A stretch of DNA of 64,000 nucleotides. Source: Clostridia bacterium. GTDB taxonomy: Bacteria > Bacillota > Clostridia > Christensenellales > UBA1242. The notes beneath the pieces are model-generated. The model made no database searches and was not told where the DNA came from. It was given only the letters and a program-made list of their open reading frames with translations. The stretch lies in assembly GCA_900767835.1 (NCBI GenBank), contig CAAGAO010000025.1:1-64000 (forward strand), written 5' to 3'. Positions 47,695 to 57,097 of this stretch are shown piece by piece. Both the position numbers and the translations under genes were made by a program. Numbering within the stretch: the stretch's first letter is position 1; the number at the start of each line of letters is the position of its first letter.

Positions 47695-49020
47695 ATGCTA
47701 CTTGCAACCTTTGGTTCAGTAATGATGAATATTTTGTATATTGTTATTGCCATTGTGGTTCTATTAACAATGGTCTTAATTCATGAACTTGGTCACTATA
47801 TTGCCGGTAGAATATTAGGTTTTACCATTACAGAATTTTCTATCGGTTTTGGTAAAGTTTTGTGGCAAAAAACAAATAAAAGGGGTGAAAAAATCTCTTT
47901 AAGATTATTTCCGCTTGGTGGCTTTTGTGCTTTCTTGGGCGAAAACGATGATGAACCTAAAGATGATGAGAATGTAAAAAAAGACAATGAAGCCCAAAAT
48001 AATGACAACGATATAAATATTGTAGATACCGAACTTGTAAAAAAAGAGTCAACAACTTGTGATAATTGCGGTTTTACTTTTGAAGGAAAACAAACGGTTT
48101 GTCCTAATTGTAATTCGGCCATTGAAAACAAAAATATAAATGAAGTCAAAACCAAAAATTTAAAAGAAGAAACACCAACTTTAACCGCAAATATCAACAG
48201 CCAAGAACAAAATGGTGTAATGTTTACCGACCAAAAACCTTGGAAACGCATAATTGTATTTTTAGCAGGTGTTACTTTTAACTTTTTGTCTGCCTTTATC
48301 TTTGCGATAATTTTCCTTTGTGTAGGGGCATATGATGGTTATAAAATGTCACCAACTGAGAGTTATAACATTAATTTATATAATGCTAATACTGGTAATA
48401 TTGAACGACAATTAACTGAAAATACAATAGTTTACGCAATTAACGGAACAGAAATCAATTATGCACGCGGTAAAGTCTTTGCTTCTCTTGTTCCTAATGA
48501 TGCCGAATATATAATATTGACAATAGATGGCTCTGATGGTCAAAAAGTAGATGTTAAACTTGTTCGTGAACAATTAGACAAAGATGGAAATAAGATATTT
48601 GGAATAAACTATTCCACTTGTCGTATATCATACAACTTTGGTGATGTTTTAAGAGATTTTATACCATTTACACTTAATATCTCAGTATTGATTTTACAAG
48701 CGTTTTGGCAAATATTAACAGGGCAAATTGCTTTAAAAGAATTAGGTGGTCCTATATCAACCATAACTCAAATGACGCAAGTTGCATCTTATGGTGTTGC
48801 TAATTTCTTATATTTGTTACCATTACTTGCAGCCAATTTGGCAATATTCAATATTTTGCCAATACCGGGTTTAGATGGAGCCCATGTGGTATTTACTACA
48901 ATAGAATGGATACGTGGCAAACCTATCAAACGAAGTGTTGAAAATGCTATACATGGTTGGGGTATCATATGTTTATTTGCTTTTGTTATTATAATAGATA
49001 TAATACATCTCATCGCCTAA
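47695..49020 (+). CDS. rseP: Site-2 protease RseP with inserted zinc ribbon
   Basis: An intramembrane zinc protease that cuts anti-sigma factors or other membrane peptides. The 441 residues have HELGH at 30-34, a PDZ-like region (about 235-300) and the third zinc motif in PIPGLDGAH (about 392). Between the first transmembrane block and the PDZ region, an acidic stretch (about 82-115) is followed by CDNC and CPNC (cysteines 122, 125, 136, 139), a four-cysteine zinc ribbon, and another 45 charged residues. This insert is not part of usual RseP and probably faces the cytosol. Confidence 0.93.
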   Translation: MLLATFGSVMMNILYIVIAIVVLLTMVLIHELGHYIAGRILGFTITEFSIGFGKVLWQKTNKRGEKISLRLFPLGGFCAFLGENDDEPKDDENVKKDNEAQNNDNDINIVDTELVKKESTTCDNCGFTFEGKQTVCPNCNSAIENKNINEVKTKNLKEETPTLTANINSQEQNGVMFTDQKPWKRIIVFLAGVTFNFLSAFIFAIIFLCVGAYDGYKMSPTESYNINLYNANTGNIERQLTENTIVYAINGTEINYARGKVFASLVPNDAEYIILTIDGSDGQKVDVKLVREQLDKDGNKIFGINYSTCRISYNFGDVLRDFIPFTLNISVLILQAFWQILTGQIALKELGGPISTITQMTQVASYGVANFLYLLPLLAANLAIFNILPIPGLDGAHVVFTTIEWIRGKPIKRSVENAIHGWGIICLFAFVIIIDIIHLIA

Positions 49021-49109
49021 ATAATGTAGTTTACAACCCCAAAATTTGAATTGCTATTCTGAATCTTATGTATTAGATATTATTAAGTGCACTGGCAAAC
49101 GGAGAAAAA

Positions 49110-50666
49110 ATGGATTTTTTAAGTTTACTTTCGAAAAAACTAAATAATAAATACAATTTTTTAAAAATTGTTAAAGTGGTATACAATACCACTTTTTCAA
49201 TATGTCATATCAATTTTATTTACCCAGAAGATAAACCTACTTTGCAAGAGTCACAAAAGGACGAAATTAAGCAATCATGTCAAGAAGTGTTAGGTTTAAA
49301 TGGAAAACTCGAATGCAAATTTAATAAAAGCTATTTAGATGAAAATATTATTAAGAATAAGATAGAAGAATATTTTAAAACAGATTTTGATAGTATTAGT
49401 TCATGCGTTGATATATCCAAGGTTAAATATCAACGAAATGTATTAGTGGTAAGTTTAGAGTTTTATGTTAATTACACATTATATAAATATTTCCAAGATA
49501 ACGAAGTGTGTGAAAAACTTAAAAAATATCTTCAAGATAATTTTTGCGGTGAATTTTTCATAACCGCAAGTATAGATAATAGTGATGACTTTAACGAAGA
49601 AGAACTTGAAAAAAGGGCTGTTTTGATTCAGTCTCAAATTGAAACAAAAGCAAGAACTCCGAGATATAAAGTTGAAAATGTAAATGTGGTTTTTGGTTCG
49701 GAAATTATGCCTATGCCAGAATATATTGAAAACTTGAAAACAGAAAAAATATCTTTAATTTTAGCGGGAACTGTTGAAAATTTAGAACAAAAAGAGTTTT
49801 TACCTAGAAGAAATAAAGTCAAAGGTATTGACGAAAAAAGGAAAATGTACAAATTTAAGTTAAATGATGGGACAGGTAAAGTTAACTGCATACATTTTTG
49901 TACTAAGAATTCTGAAAAACATTTCGTTTTGGTAGAAGAAGGTACATACATTTTATGTCTTGGTGACTATGTAAAACGCGATAATGGTGAAATGCAATAT
50001 ATGATTAAGTCAATTTCACTTTGTAAAAAATCTGAAGAAGAAGTTGAACAAAAGACTGAAGAATTAGAACCTGAAACCGCTTCATACAAATTTGTTAAAC
50101 CAAAACCATACACAAGAATGATACAAGACAATTTGTTTGTTGTAAAAAAAGAGTATCCCGAATATATAATGAATAATATATTTGTTGTTTTTGATGTTGA
50201 AACAACTGGGTTGATTCCAGATAAAAATGAAATAACCGAAATAGGTGCTGTAAAAATTGTTAAGGGTGAGATTGTTGAAAGTTTTCAATCACTTTGCAAA
50301 CCACATCAAAGTATTCCTGCAGAGATAACCAAAATAACTGGTATTGATGATAAACTGGTTGAAAATGAACAATCACCAGAAGAAATTATTGGAGATTTCT
50401 TGTTGTTCTGCCAAAACTGCATTATGGTTGGCTATAATGTTAATTTTGACTATCAATTTATACAAATTACAGCACAAAAGGTCAACAAAAATTTTGATAA
50501 CGAATTTAGAGATTGTATGGGTGATGCAAAAGCAAAATTATTTTTGCCAAACTATAGATTAGGTACGGTGGTTGACCATTTAGGTGTTAATTTAAATAAT
50601 GCACATAGAGCATTACATGATGCAACTGCCACTGCTGAAGCATTTTTAAAATTAAGTTTGCTTTAA
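49110..50666 (+). CDS. PolC-like protein with exonuclease but no polymerase domain
   Basis: A 518-residue protein in the locus where Firmicutes carry polC (rseP-polC-rimP). Residues about 1-200 resemble the PolC N-terminal domains; 205-320 form the OB-fold (RKMYKFKLNDGTGKVNC, GDYVKRDNGEMQYMI). After a charged linker comes a DEDDh proofreading exonuclease (about 355-518) with FDVETTGL, GYNVNFDYQF and HRALHDATATAEAF, all catalytic residues present. The PHP, palm, fingers and thumb are missing: the frame ends cleanly at 50666 and no remnant follows. It may act as a separate proofreading or repair exonuclease; a replicative polymerase must be encoded elsewhere. Confidence 0.85.
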   Translation: MDFLSLLSKKLNNKYNFLKIVKVVYNTTFSICHINFIYPEDKPTLQESQKDEIKQSCQEVLGLNGKLECKFNKSYLDENIIKNKIEEYFKTDFDSISSCVDISKVKYQRNVLVVSLEFYVNYTLYKYFQDNEVCEKLKKYLQDNFCGEFFITASIDNSDDFNEEELEKRAVLIQSQIETKARTPRYKVENVNVVFGSEIMPMPEYIENLKTEKISLILAGTVENLEQKEFLPRRNKVKGIDEKRKMYKFKLNDGTGKVNCIHFCTKNSEKHFVLVEEGTYILCLGDYVKRDNGEMQYMIKSISLCKKSEEEVEQKTEELEPETASYKFVKPKPYTRMIQDNLFVVKKEYPEYIMNNIFVVFDVETTGLIPDKNEITEIGAVKIVKGEIVESFQSLCKPHQSIPAEITKITGIDDKLVENEQSPEEIIGDFLLFCQNCIMVGYNVNFDYQFIQITAQKVNKNFDNEFRDCMGDAKAKLFLPNYRLGTVVDHLGVNLNNAHRALHDATATAEAFLKLSLL

Positions 50667-50854
50667 ATTATTTTAGTAATTTAGTTAATTTATAGAGTAA
50701 ACAAAAATGCAATAATATTTCGTTATATTTTTTACTAGACTTGGAACAATTAGGTTAAACTCAAAAGCAAACAAAAATTTATTTAAATTTTTTCGTTAAA
50801 TTTTGGAATTATATGGTAATTGTTGAAAAAAATGATTAAAACTATTGCTTTATT

Positions 50855-50882
50855 TTGTTGGAAGTGGTAATATATGTATACA
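50855..50882 (+). promoter_or_regulatory. Possible promoter of the rimP-nusA-infB operon
   Basis: TTGTTG (50855-50860), 16 bp, TATACA (50877-50882). The start would fall just before the hairpin at 50894. The rest of 50667-50854 shows nothing recognisable. Confidence 0.45.
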
Positions 50883-50893
50883 TACTAGGTTAG

Positions 50894-50918
50894 GCGTGGG
50901 CAAAAAATTTGCCCACGC
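50894..50918 (+). promoter_or_regulatory. Leader hairpin upstream of rimP
   Basis: A perfect 11-bp stem GCGTGGGCAAA/TTTGCCCACGC with a 3-nt loop, G/C-rich in AT-rich DNA, 32 bp before rimP. Only a short mixed T/A tail follows. In Gram-negative bacteria this operon is regulated by NusA, so an attenuator is possible; it could also be the terminator of the preceding gene. Confidence 0.6.
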
Positions 50919-50950
50919 TTAATTTAAGGAATGAATAAATAGGAGATTTT

Positions 50951-51415
50951 ATGGCCAGTAAAGCAATAGAAAAATGCAATCAAAGCATTGTACCAATAAT
51001 AGAAAAACTTGGTTATGATGTTTTAGAGGTTGAATATGCTAAAAAGGTTGATGGAATGAACTTAACTTTCTTTATAGATAAACCAGAAGGCATAACACTT
51101 GATGATTGCGAAAAAGTTAATAATGCAATAACTGATTTGCTAGATGAAATTAATGTCTCAGATGATGCTCCTTACATTCTAAATGTAAGTTCTGCAGGAC
51201 TTGATAGACCAATTAAAAATCAAAAAGACTTTAATAGAAATAAAGGCAAAATAGTTGAAATTAAATTATATGTACCTTTAAATAATCAAAAAATGTATGA
51301 AGGTATTTTAATTGATTTTAACGAAAATGGATATACTATAAAAAATAATAAAGGTGAGGAATTGTTCTTTGAAAAAGACAAAGTAGCCATTTGCTCACCA
51401 AAAATAGAATTATAA
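50951..51415 (+). CDS. rimP: Ribosome maturation factor RimP
   Basis: It assists 30S assembly. The 154 residues show VPIIEKLGYDVLEVEY, LTFFIDKPEGITLDDCEKVN, and ILNVSSAGLDRPIKNQKDFNRNKG, the RimP signature (PGLDRPL-type). First gene of the rimP-nusA-ylxR-ylxQ-infB-rbfA operon; AGGAG precedes ATG 50951. Confidence 0.95.
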   Translation: MASKAIEKCNQSIVPIIEKLGYDVLEVEYAKKVDGMNLTFFIDKPEGITLDDCEKVNNAITDLLDEINVSDDAPYILNVSSAGLDRPIKNQKDFNRNKGKIVEIKLYVPLNNQKMYEGILIDFNENGYTIKNNKGEELFFEKDKVAICSPKIEL

Positions 51416-51427
51416 GGAGAAATTTAA

Positions 51428-52561
51428 ATGACTAATAAAGATTTTTTTCAAGCATTAGAAGATCTTGAACGCGAAAAAAACATCAATTCACAACAATTTA
51501 TTGAATCTTTAGAGACTGCACTTACTTCAGCATATAAAAAGGTATATGGCGAGGCTAAATCGGCTCTTGTTAAACTCAATCCAGAAAAGGCAACTATTAA
51601 AATTTATAGTTACAAAACTGTAGTTGAAAATGTTACTGATGCCGATAAAGAAATTAGTCTTGAAGATGCAAGACAAATCAAAAAATCATACGCAATTGGC
51701 GATGAGGTCGCAGAAGAAGTAAGTCCTAAAGATTTTGGTAGGATTGCTGCACAAACCGCAAAACAAGTTGTAATGCAAAAATTAAAAGAGTTAGAAAGGG
51801 AACAAGCATTAAGTGAAATTGCTGAAAAAGAAGATGAACTTATTACTACCATTATTAAGAGAGTAGAAAATGGAACAGTTTATGTTCAACTTGCAGGCTC
51901 TAATATGGAAGGAGTTATGCTCGAAAACGACCAAATTCCAGGCGAAAAATATAATGTCGGTGATAGAATTAAAGTTTATGTTAAAAAAATTAAAGATTCT
52001 TTCAAAGGCCCACAAGTTCAAGTATCAAGAGCAAATAACGGCTTTGTAAAAAAACTGTTTGAAATTGAAATTCCAGAAGTGGCAAGTGGTGATGTTGAAA
52101 TTAAAAACATTGCCAGAGATCCTGGAAATCGTTGTAAGGTTGCCATCTTTAGTACAAAAGCTCACATAGATGCGTTAGGTGCTTGTGTTGGTAACCGAGG
52201 AGTTAGAATTAACACAATAATGGGAGAATTGAATGGCGAAAAAATTGACCTAGTTTTATATTCAGATGACCCACTTGAATATATTGCAAAAGCATTAGCA
52301 CCAGCCGAGGTATTATCTGTTGAAATTAACGAAAGTTTAAAAGCTTCACAAGTTATTGTTGCGGATGATAAATTATCATTAGCGATTGGTAAAAAAGGGC
52401 AAAATGTAAGACTTGCAGCAAGGCTTACTGGCTGGAAAATTGATGTTAAACCAAAGAGTAAAGTTGATGGTGGAGTAGAAGAAACTCCAGATTATGTTAT
52501 TACTAACATTGATGATGATGACGATACATTTGCAAATCTAGAAGACATTACAGAAGAATAA
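51428..52561 (+). CDS. nusA: Transcription factor NusA
   Basis: It modulates pausing, termination and antitermination. The 377 residues contain an N-terminal RNAP-binding domain (about 1-125), S1 domain (NGTVYVQLAGSNMEGVML), and two KH domains (GACVGNRGVRI near 254 and IGKKGQNVRLAARLTGWKIDV near 320). The acidic repeats of the E. coli protein are absent, as normal in Firmicutes. Confidence 0.96.
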   Translation: MTNKDFFQALEDLEREKNINSQQFIESLETALTSAYKKVYGEAKSALVKLNPEKATIKIYSYKTVVENVTDADKEISLEDARQIKKSYAIGDEVAEEVSPKDFGRIAAQTAKQVVMQKLKELEREQALSEIAEKEDELITTIIKRVENGTVYVQLAGSNMEGVMLENDQIPGEKYNVGDRIKVYVKKIKDSFKGPQVQVSRANNGFVKKLFEIEIPEVASGDVEIKNIARDPGNRCKVAIFSTKAHIDALGACVGNRGVRINTIMGELNGEKIDLVLYSDDPLEYIAKALAPAEVLSVEINESLKASQVIVADDKLSLAIGKKGQNVRLAARLTGWKIDVKPKSKVDGGVEETPDYVITNIDDDDDTFANLEDITEE

Positions 52562-52572
52562 AGGAGTCTATT

Positions 52573-52836
52573 TTGAAAAAAGAAATAACTCGTATGTGTT
52601 TTATTTGTAGAAAAATACATAATAAAGATGATATGTTAAGATTAGTAAAAAATTCGAGTGGCGAAATTTTTATTGATAAAACCGGTAAGGCAAATGGTAG
52701 AGGTGCATATATTTGTAACGATACTAATTGTATTGAACAAATAAAAAAGCAAAAGGTATTATCTAAGGCTTTTAAGTGTGAAGTGCCTTTAGATGTATAT
52801 CAAAAATTATGTGAGGAATTAATTGATAAAAAATAA
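52573..52836 (+). CDS. ylxR: YlxR (RNase P regulator family, DUF448)
   Basis: An 87-residue nucleic-acid-binding protein. MCFICRKIHNKDDMLRLVK and NGRGAYIC are family hallmarks. TTG start 52573 follows AGGAG. Known homologues bind RNase P RNA or act as regulators. It overlaps ylxQ by 14 bp. Confidence 0.93.
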   Translation: MKKEITRMCFICRKIHNKDDMLRLVKNSSGEIFIDKTGKANGRGAYICNDTNCIEQIKKQKVLSKAFKCEVPLDVYQKLCEELIDKK

Positions 52837-53140
52837 TTTAGATAAAATCAAAGGATATGTAGGAATTGCTACTAGAGCAAACTATATTGTATTTGGTTCG
52901 GATAATTTAAAAGGTTACACACATAAACTATTTATAGCCCTATATAGGCAGGACTATGGTAAAACTATTCAAAAAACTTTAAACGAACTAAGGCAAAGGA
53001 ATATTCCTTGTATCCAACTAGATGAAGAGGAATTTAACTATATTTCAGGATTAACTAATTGCAAATTGCTTGCAATCAAGAATAAAGGTATTTCAGAACA
53101 GTTATTAAAAATTTTAAGGAGTGAACAGGTTAGTGGCTAA
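52823..53140 (+). CDS. ylxQ: YlxQ, ribosomal protein L7Ae-family RNA-binding protein
   Basis: A 105-residue L7Ae/L30e-fold protein with KIKGYVGIATRANYIVFGSDN and a C-terminal KLLAIKNKGISEQLL. TTG 52823 is preceded by GAGG with 6-nt spacing. It sits in the conserved place between ylxR and infB. Its exact role in Firmicutes is unclear; kink-turn RNA binding is inferred from the fold. Confidence 0.9.
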   Translation: MIKNNLDKIKGYVGIATRANYIVFGSDNLKGYTHKLFIALYRQDYGKTIQKTLNELRQRNIPCIQLDEEEFNYISGLTNCKLLAIKNKGISEQLLKILRSEQVSG

Positions 53141-55745
53141 CGAAAAAACAAACGGATTAAATAATTTAAAAATGATTAATAAAATTCAAAAAGATGGGGT
53201 TTTGCAAGAATTGTTGAGAGATTTGCATTCTACAAAAAACCAATTAGAGATGTTAATGAAAAACACCTCTAAATTTATTGCGTCCAAAAAAGAGCAAAAT
53301 GTTGATAAGGAAAATACTAGCAATCAAACAGAGCCAAACCCAACTGAAGTATCAAAACCTCTTGTTGTAGAGGAAGTGGTAGAAAAAGTTGAACCTAAAA
53401 AAGAAGAAAAACCTCAAGCACAAATAAAAGTTAATCGTTTTACCAACTTTAATCGTGACCAAAGACAAAACCAAAACAATAATGATAAACGCCAATTTGT
53501 TAATAGAGAAAATGGTAGACAAAATGGTAATTATAATAATCAAAATGGTAATTATAATAATCAAAATGGTGGTTATAATAAGCAATATAACAACCAACGC
53601 CAATTTGGTAATTTTAATAATGGCCTAAGACAACAAAATAATTATGGAAATAATGAAAGACGCCCATATTATAATCAAAATGGTAATAGACCATATAATA
53701 ATGGACCAAGATCTCAAAATGGCTTTGCTCAAAGCAAGGCGAATGCTTTTAAAAGTTTTGTACCTTTAGAGAGTTCAAAAGTTTTGGCTGGTCCAGAAAA
53801 AACATTTGCTGGGAAAAAAGCACCTACAAAATCTCAATATGATGAAAAGAAACAAATGAGTAAAAAATCTCTAATGAAAAGGGGTTTTATTGTTGATGAT
53901 TCATACAGCGAGGATTTAGATGGTGTAAGAATGGGGTCTAGAAAACTTGTAAAATCAAAGAAAAAGGAAACCCAAACATTTGTGGCACCAGCGGTAGAAA
54001 ATGCTGTTATTACAACTGAAAATGTTACTGTTAAAACATTATCTGAAAAAACTGGCAAACCTGTTACAGAAATTATTAAGCAATTAATGATCCTAGGTAT
54101 TATGGCAACCATTAATAGTTCTATTGATTTTACAACTGCAGAACTCGTCGCTGAAGAACTAGGTGTAAAATTAGAACAAAAACTAGAAAAATCTTATGAA
54201 GAAAAATTAGAAGAACAATCTAAAGAATTGGGAGAACATGCAATTAAACGCCCACCAGTAGTAACTGTTATGGGACATGTTGATCATGGTAAAACATCTC
54301 TTCTTGATGCCATTAGGAAAACAAATGTTGTTAGTGGAGAAGCGGGTGGAATAACTCAAAAAATAGGTGCATATCAAGTAACTTGGAATGGAGAAAAAAT
54401 CACATTTATTGATACTCCAGGTCATGCTGCTTTTACCGCAATGCGTGCAAGAGGTGCTAAGGTTACAGATATTGCAATATTAGTTGTTGCTGCCGATGAT
54501 GGTATTATGCCTCAAACTATTGAGGCAATTAACCATATAAAAGCCGCTGCTTGTCCTATGATTGTAGCTATTAATAAAATGGATAAGCCAGAAGCAAATC
54601 CTGAAAGGGTAAAACAACAACTTGCTGAAAATGGTGTGTTGCCAGAAGAATGGGGTGGTGATACTATTTTAGTTCCTATTTCAGCAAAACAAGGTGTTGG
54701 TATTGATAAATTGTTAGAAACCGTACTTTTGGTCGCTGAAATGCAAGAATTAAAAGCGGACCCAACCCAAATGGCTGTCGGTGCGGTTATTGAGGCTGAG
54801 CTCGATAAGAATCGAGGACCTATTGCTACCATATTAATTCAAAATGGAACATTACATGTTGGTGATAGTGTTATGAGTGGTATCACTTATGGTAAGGTAA
54901 GGGCTATGTTTGATGAATATGGGAAGCAATTAAAATCAGCCCCACCTAGCACTCCAGTTGCAATTTTAGGTTTAGATTCTGTTCCTAATGCTGGTGATCA
55001 AGTATATGCCATAGATGAAAAACTATCAAAACAAGTAATACAAGAAAGAATTAATAAAATTAAAGAAGAAAGAGCAAACTCTACATCTGGCGTGTCTCTT
55101 GATGACTTTATGGATAGAGTAAACGAAGGCAAATTAAAGACATTGAATATTATAATCAAAGCTGATGTTCAAGGTTCTGTTGAAGCGTTAAAACAAACAT
55201 TAACTGTTATAAAAAATGAAGAAGCAAAGGTTGTTTGTATCCATAGTGGAGCAGGTCCTGTTACTGAATCTGACGTCATTTTGGCTGGTGCAAGTGATGC
55301 TGTAATAATTAACTTTAATTTAAAAGTATCTGGAAAGATTGAGCAATTTGCTGAAAATCAAAAAGTTCAAATAAAATCATACAAAGTTATTTATGAATGC
55401 GTAGATGAAATAACAAAAGCCTTAAATGGTATGCTTTCTGTTAAATATGAAGACAAAATCATTGGACATACTGAAGTTAGGGCTATGTTTAAACTTTCTA
55501 GTGCAGGCATTATTTGTGGTTCATATGTAAAAGATGGTAAGGTGACTCGTAATTCTTATGTTAATGTATATCGTGGAGATGAAAAGATTTTACAAACACA
55601 AATTGAAGCATTAAAAATACAAAAAGATGATAAAGCAGAAGTTAACTTTGGTTATGAATGTGGTATCAAACTAAAGGATAGCACAGGTGTACAAGTTGGT
55701 GATACGTTTGAAGTATACGAAAAAGTAGAAATTAAAAGGGGATAA
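53133..55745 (+). CDS. infB: Translation initiation factor IF-2
   Basis: A GTPase delivering initiator tRNA. About 870 residues. The G-domain begins near residue 370 (VMGHVDHGKT, DTPGHAAF, NKMDKP), followed by domains II to IV. The N-terminal region is highly unusual: about residues 105-200 are Asn/Gln/Gly/Tyr/Arg-rich with a 21-bp tandem repeat (NGNYNNQ). The conserved IF2N domain (TVKTLSEKTGKPVTEIIKQL) follows near 290. Start is uncertain: GTG 53133 is taken, 12 nt after AAGGAG; an in-frame GTG at 53121 directly abuts that site. Confidence 0.95.
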   Translation: MANEKTNGLNNLKMINKIQKDGVLQELLRDLHSTKNQLEMLMKNTSKFIASKKEQNVDKENTSNQTEPNPTEVSKPLVVEEVVEKVEPKKEEKPQAQIKVNRFTNFNRDQRQNQNNNDKRQFVNRENGRQNGNYNNQNGNYNNQNGGYNKQYNNQRQFGNFNNGLRQQNNYGNNERRPYYNQNGNRPYNNGPRSQNGFAQSKANAFKSFVPLESSKVLAGPEKTFAGKKAPTKSQYDEKKQMSKKSLMKRGFIVDDSYSEDLDGVRMGSRKLVKSKKKETQTFVAPAVENAVITTENVTVKTLSEKTGKPVTEIIKQLMILGIMATINSSIDFTTAELVAEELGVKLEQKLEKSYEEKLEEQSKELGEHAIKRPPVVTVMGHVDHGKTSLLDAIRKTNVVSGEAGGITQKIGAYQVTWNGEKITFIDTPGHAAFTAMRARGAKVTDIAILVVAADDGIMPQTIEAINHIKAAACPMIVAINKMDKPEANPERVKQQLAENGVLPEEWGGDTILVPISAKQGVGIDKLLETVLLVAEMQELKADPTQMAVGAVIEAELDKNRGPIATILIQNGTLHVGDSVMSGITYGKVRAMFDEYGKQLKSAPPSTPVAILGLDSVPNAGDQVYAIDEKLSKQVIQERINKIKEERANSTSGVSLDDFMDRVNEGKLKTLNIIIKADVQGSVEALKQTLTVIKNEEAKVVCIHSGAGPVTESDVILAGASDAVIINFNLKVSGKIEQFAENQKVQIKSYKVIYECVDEITKALNGMLSVKYEDKIIGHTEVRAMFKLSSAGIICGSYVKDGKVTRNSYVNVYRGDEKILQTQIEALKIQKDDKAEVNFGYECGIKLKDSTGVQVGDTFEVYEKVEIKRG

Positions 55746-55752
55746 AATTAAA

Positions 55753-56127
55753 TTGGAAAATGTTAGACAAGAACGAGCAAATGCGGAAATATCAAAAGCA
55801 CTAGACATTATAATGCGTGAAAAAATTAATGACCCTAGGATTAAAAGACTATTTATTACTATTACTTATGTAAAAACTTCTGCAGATTTTAGACATGCAA
55901 AGGTAGGTTTTAGTGTATTAAACGGAAATAAAAACAATGCACAAAAACTATTGCAAAATATGGAAGGGTTTATAAAAAAAGAATTATTACAAATGGTTAA
56001 ATTGCCTTATGCACCAGAACTAGTATTTATTGCTGATTTAGGCGAAGAGAATAGTGAAAGGATAAATGATATTCTAAAATCTTTGGATATACCAAAAGAA
56101 GATGGGGAAGATGGTGATTTGATATAA
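55753..56127 (+). CDS. rbfA: Ribosome-binding factor A
   Basis: A 30S maturation and cold-adaptation factor. The 124 residues have a KH-like fold with VRQERANAEISKALDIIMRE and VYVKTSADFRHAKVGFSV-like content. Starts with TTG 55753; the acidic C-terminal tail is typical. Follows infB by 7 bp. Confidence 0.94.
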   Translation: MENVRQERANAEISKALDIIMREKINDPRIKRLFITITYVKTSADFRHAKVGFSVLNGNKNNAQKLLQNMEGFIKKELLQMVKLPYAPELVFIADLGEENSERINDILKSLDIPKEDGEDGDLI

Positions 56128-56143
56128 TTACAAAAGGTATAAA

Positions 56144-57097
56144 ATGAAGAATATATTAAAAATAATAAAAAAAAGCAAAAGAGTAGGAATAATTGCACAT
56201 ATATCACCAGACCCTGATTGTATGAGCAGTATGACTGCTCTTTCTTGCTTGCTTGAAAGTATGGGTAAACAAACACATATGTTTGTAGATTGTAATAAAT
56301 TTAGAGATAATATGAGTTATTATAATTTACCAGATAACATTAATGAAGATTTGAATTTAGACGATTTTGATACATTAATAGCGGTAGATTTGCCACAATT
56401 ATCTTTAATGGGTAAATATGGTGAAGCATTTACAAAACATAACAACACGATAGTAATCGATCACCATGAGTCAAGAAATCTTGAAGCAAAGGAAATATTT
56501 GTTGATTCTTCAAGGTCCAGTTGCAGTGAAATTATATTTGATTTAGCAAAACAATTAAATTTAGAAATAACTCCAAGGATTGCAAGTATTATTTATGCTG
56601 GTATTTTGGGGGATACAAATTGTTTTGAAAATGACAACATTAATGAGCAAACTTTTTTAACAGCATCTGGTTGCGTTGCTTGTGGTGCAGATATACAGAA
56701 TGTCACTTTTATTTTTCAAAAACATCAAACTTTAGCCGAGTTAAAGTTAAAAGAATATGGTTATAAAAATATGGTTATGAAAAATAAAATTGCTTATTGT
56801 ATTTTTACAAAAAAAATGTTTAAACATTCTGGCGTTGACGATTGCCCGACATTCGTGAATGAAATATTAAATACGGAAGATAATGTTTTTGCTTATGTAA
56901 TCAAGCAAAAAGATAAAAATACATATACTGTATCTTTTAGATGTAAAAATGGTTATAATGTTGCAAATATTGCAAAAAAATTTGGTGGAGGTGGACACGT
57001 TCAGGCATCTGGAACAATGTTTGTTGGTTCACCAACTAAATATGCAAAATTAATATATGATGAATGTTTAAAACAATTGGAAGGTAATAATGTTTGA
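56144..57097 (+). CDS. nrnA: NrnA-type DHH/DHHA1 oligoribonuclease/phosphatase
   Basis: It degrades nanoRNA and/or dephosphorylates pAp in known Firmicutes homologues. The 317 residues have HISPDPDCMSS (about 20), VDLPQ, the DHH motif IDHHES (about 105) and the C-terminal DHHA1 motif GGGGHVQASG (about 287). It lies between rbfA and truB, the conserved place, and overlaps truB by 8 bp. Confidence 0.93.
   Translation: MKNILKIIKKSKRVGIIAHISPDPDCMSSMTALSCLLESMGKQTHMFVDCNKFRDNMSYYNLPDNINEDLNLDDFDTLIAVDLPQLSLMGKYGEAFTKHNNTIVIDHHESRNLEAKEIFVDSSRSSCSEIIFDLAKQLNLEITPRIASIIYAGILGDTNCFENDNINEQTFLTASGCVACGADIQNVTFIFQKHQTLAELKLKEYGYKNMVMKNKIAYCIFTKKMFKHSGVDDCPTFVNEILNTEDNVFAYVIKQKDKNTYTVSFRCKNGYNVANIAKKFGGGGHVQASGTMFVGSPTKYAKLIYDECLKQLEGNNV

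Noticed and set aside
53523..53584. Short direct repeats that could suggest a CRISPR or VNTR array
   Set aside because: They are 21-bp in-frame repeats inside infB encoding NGNYNNQ; no spacers of constant length and no cas genes.
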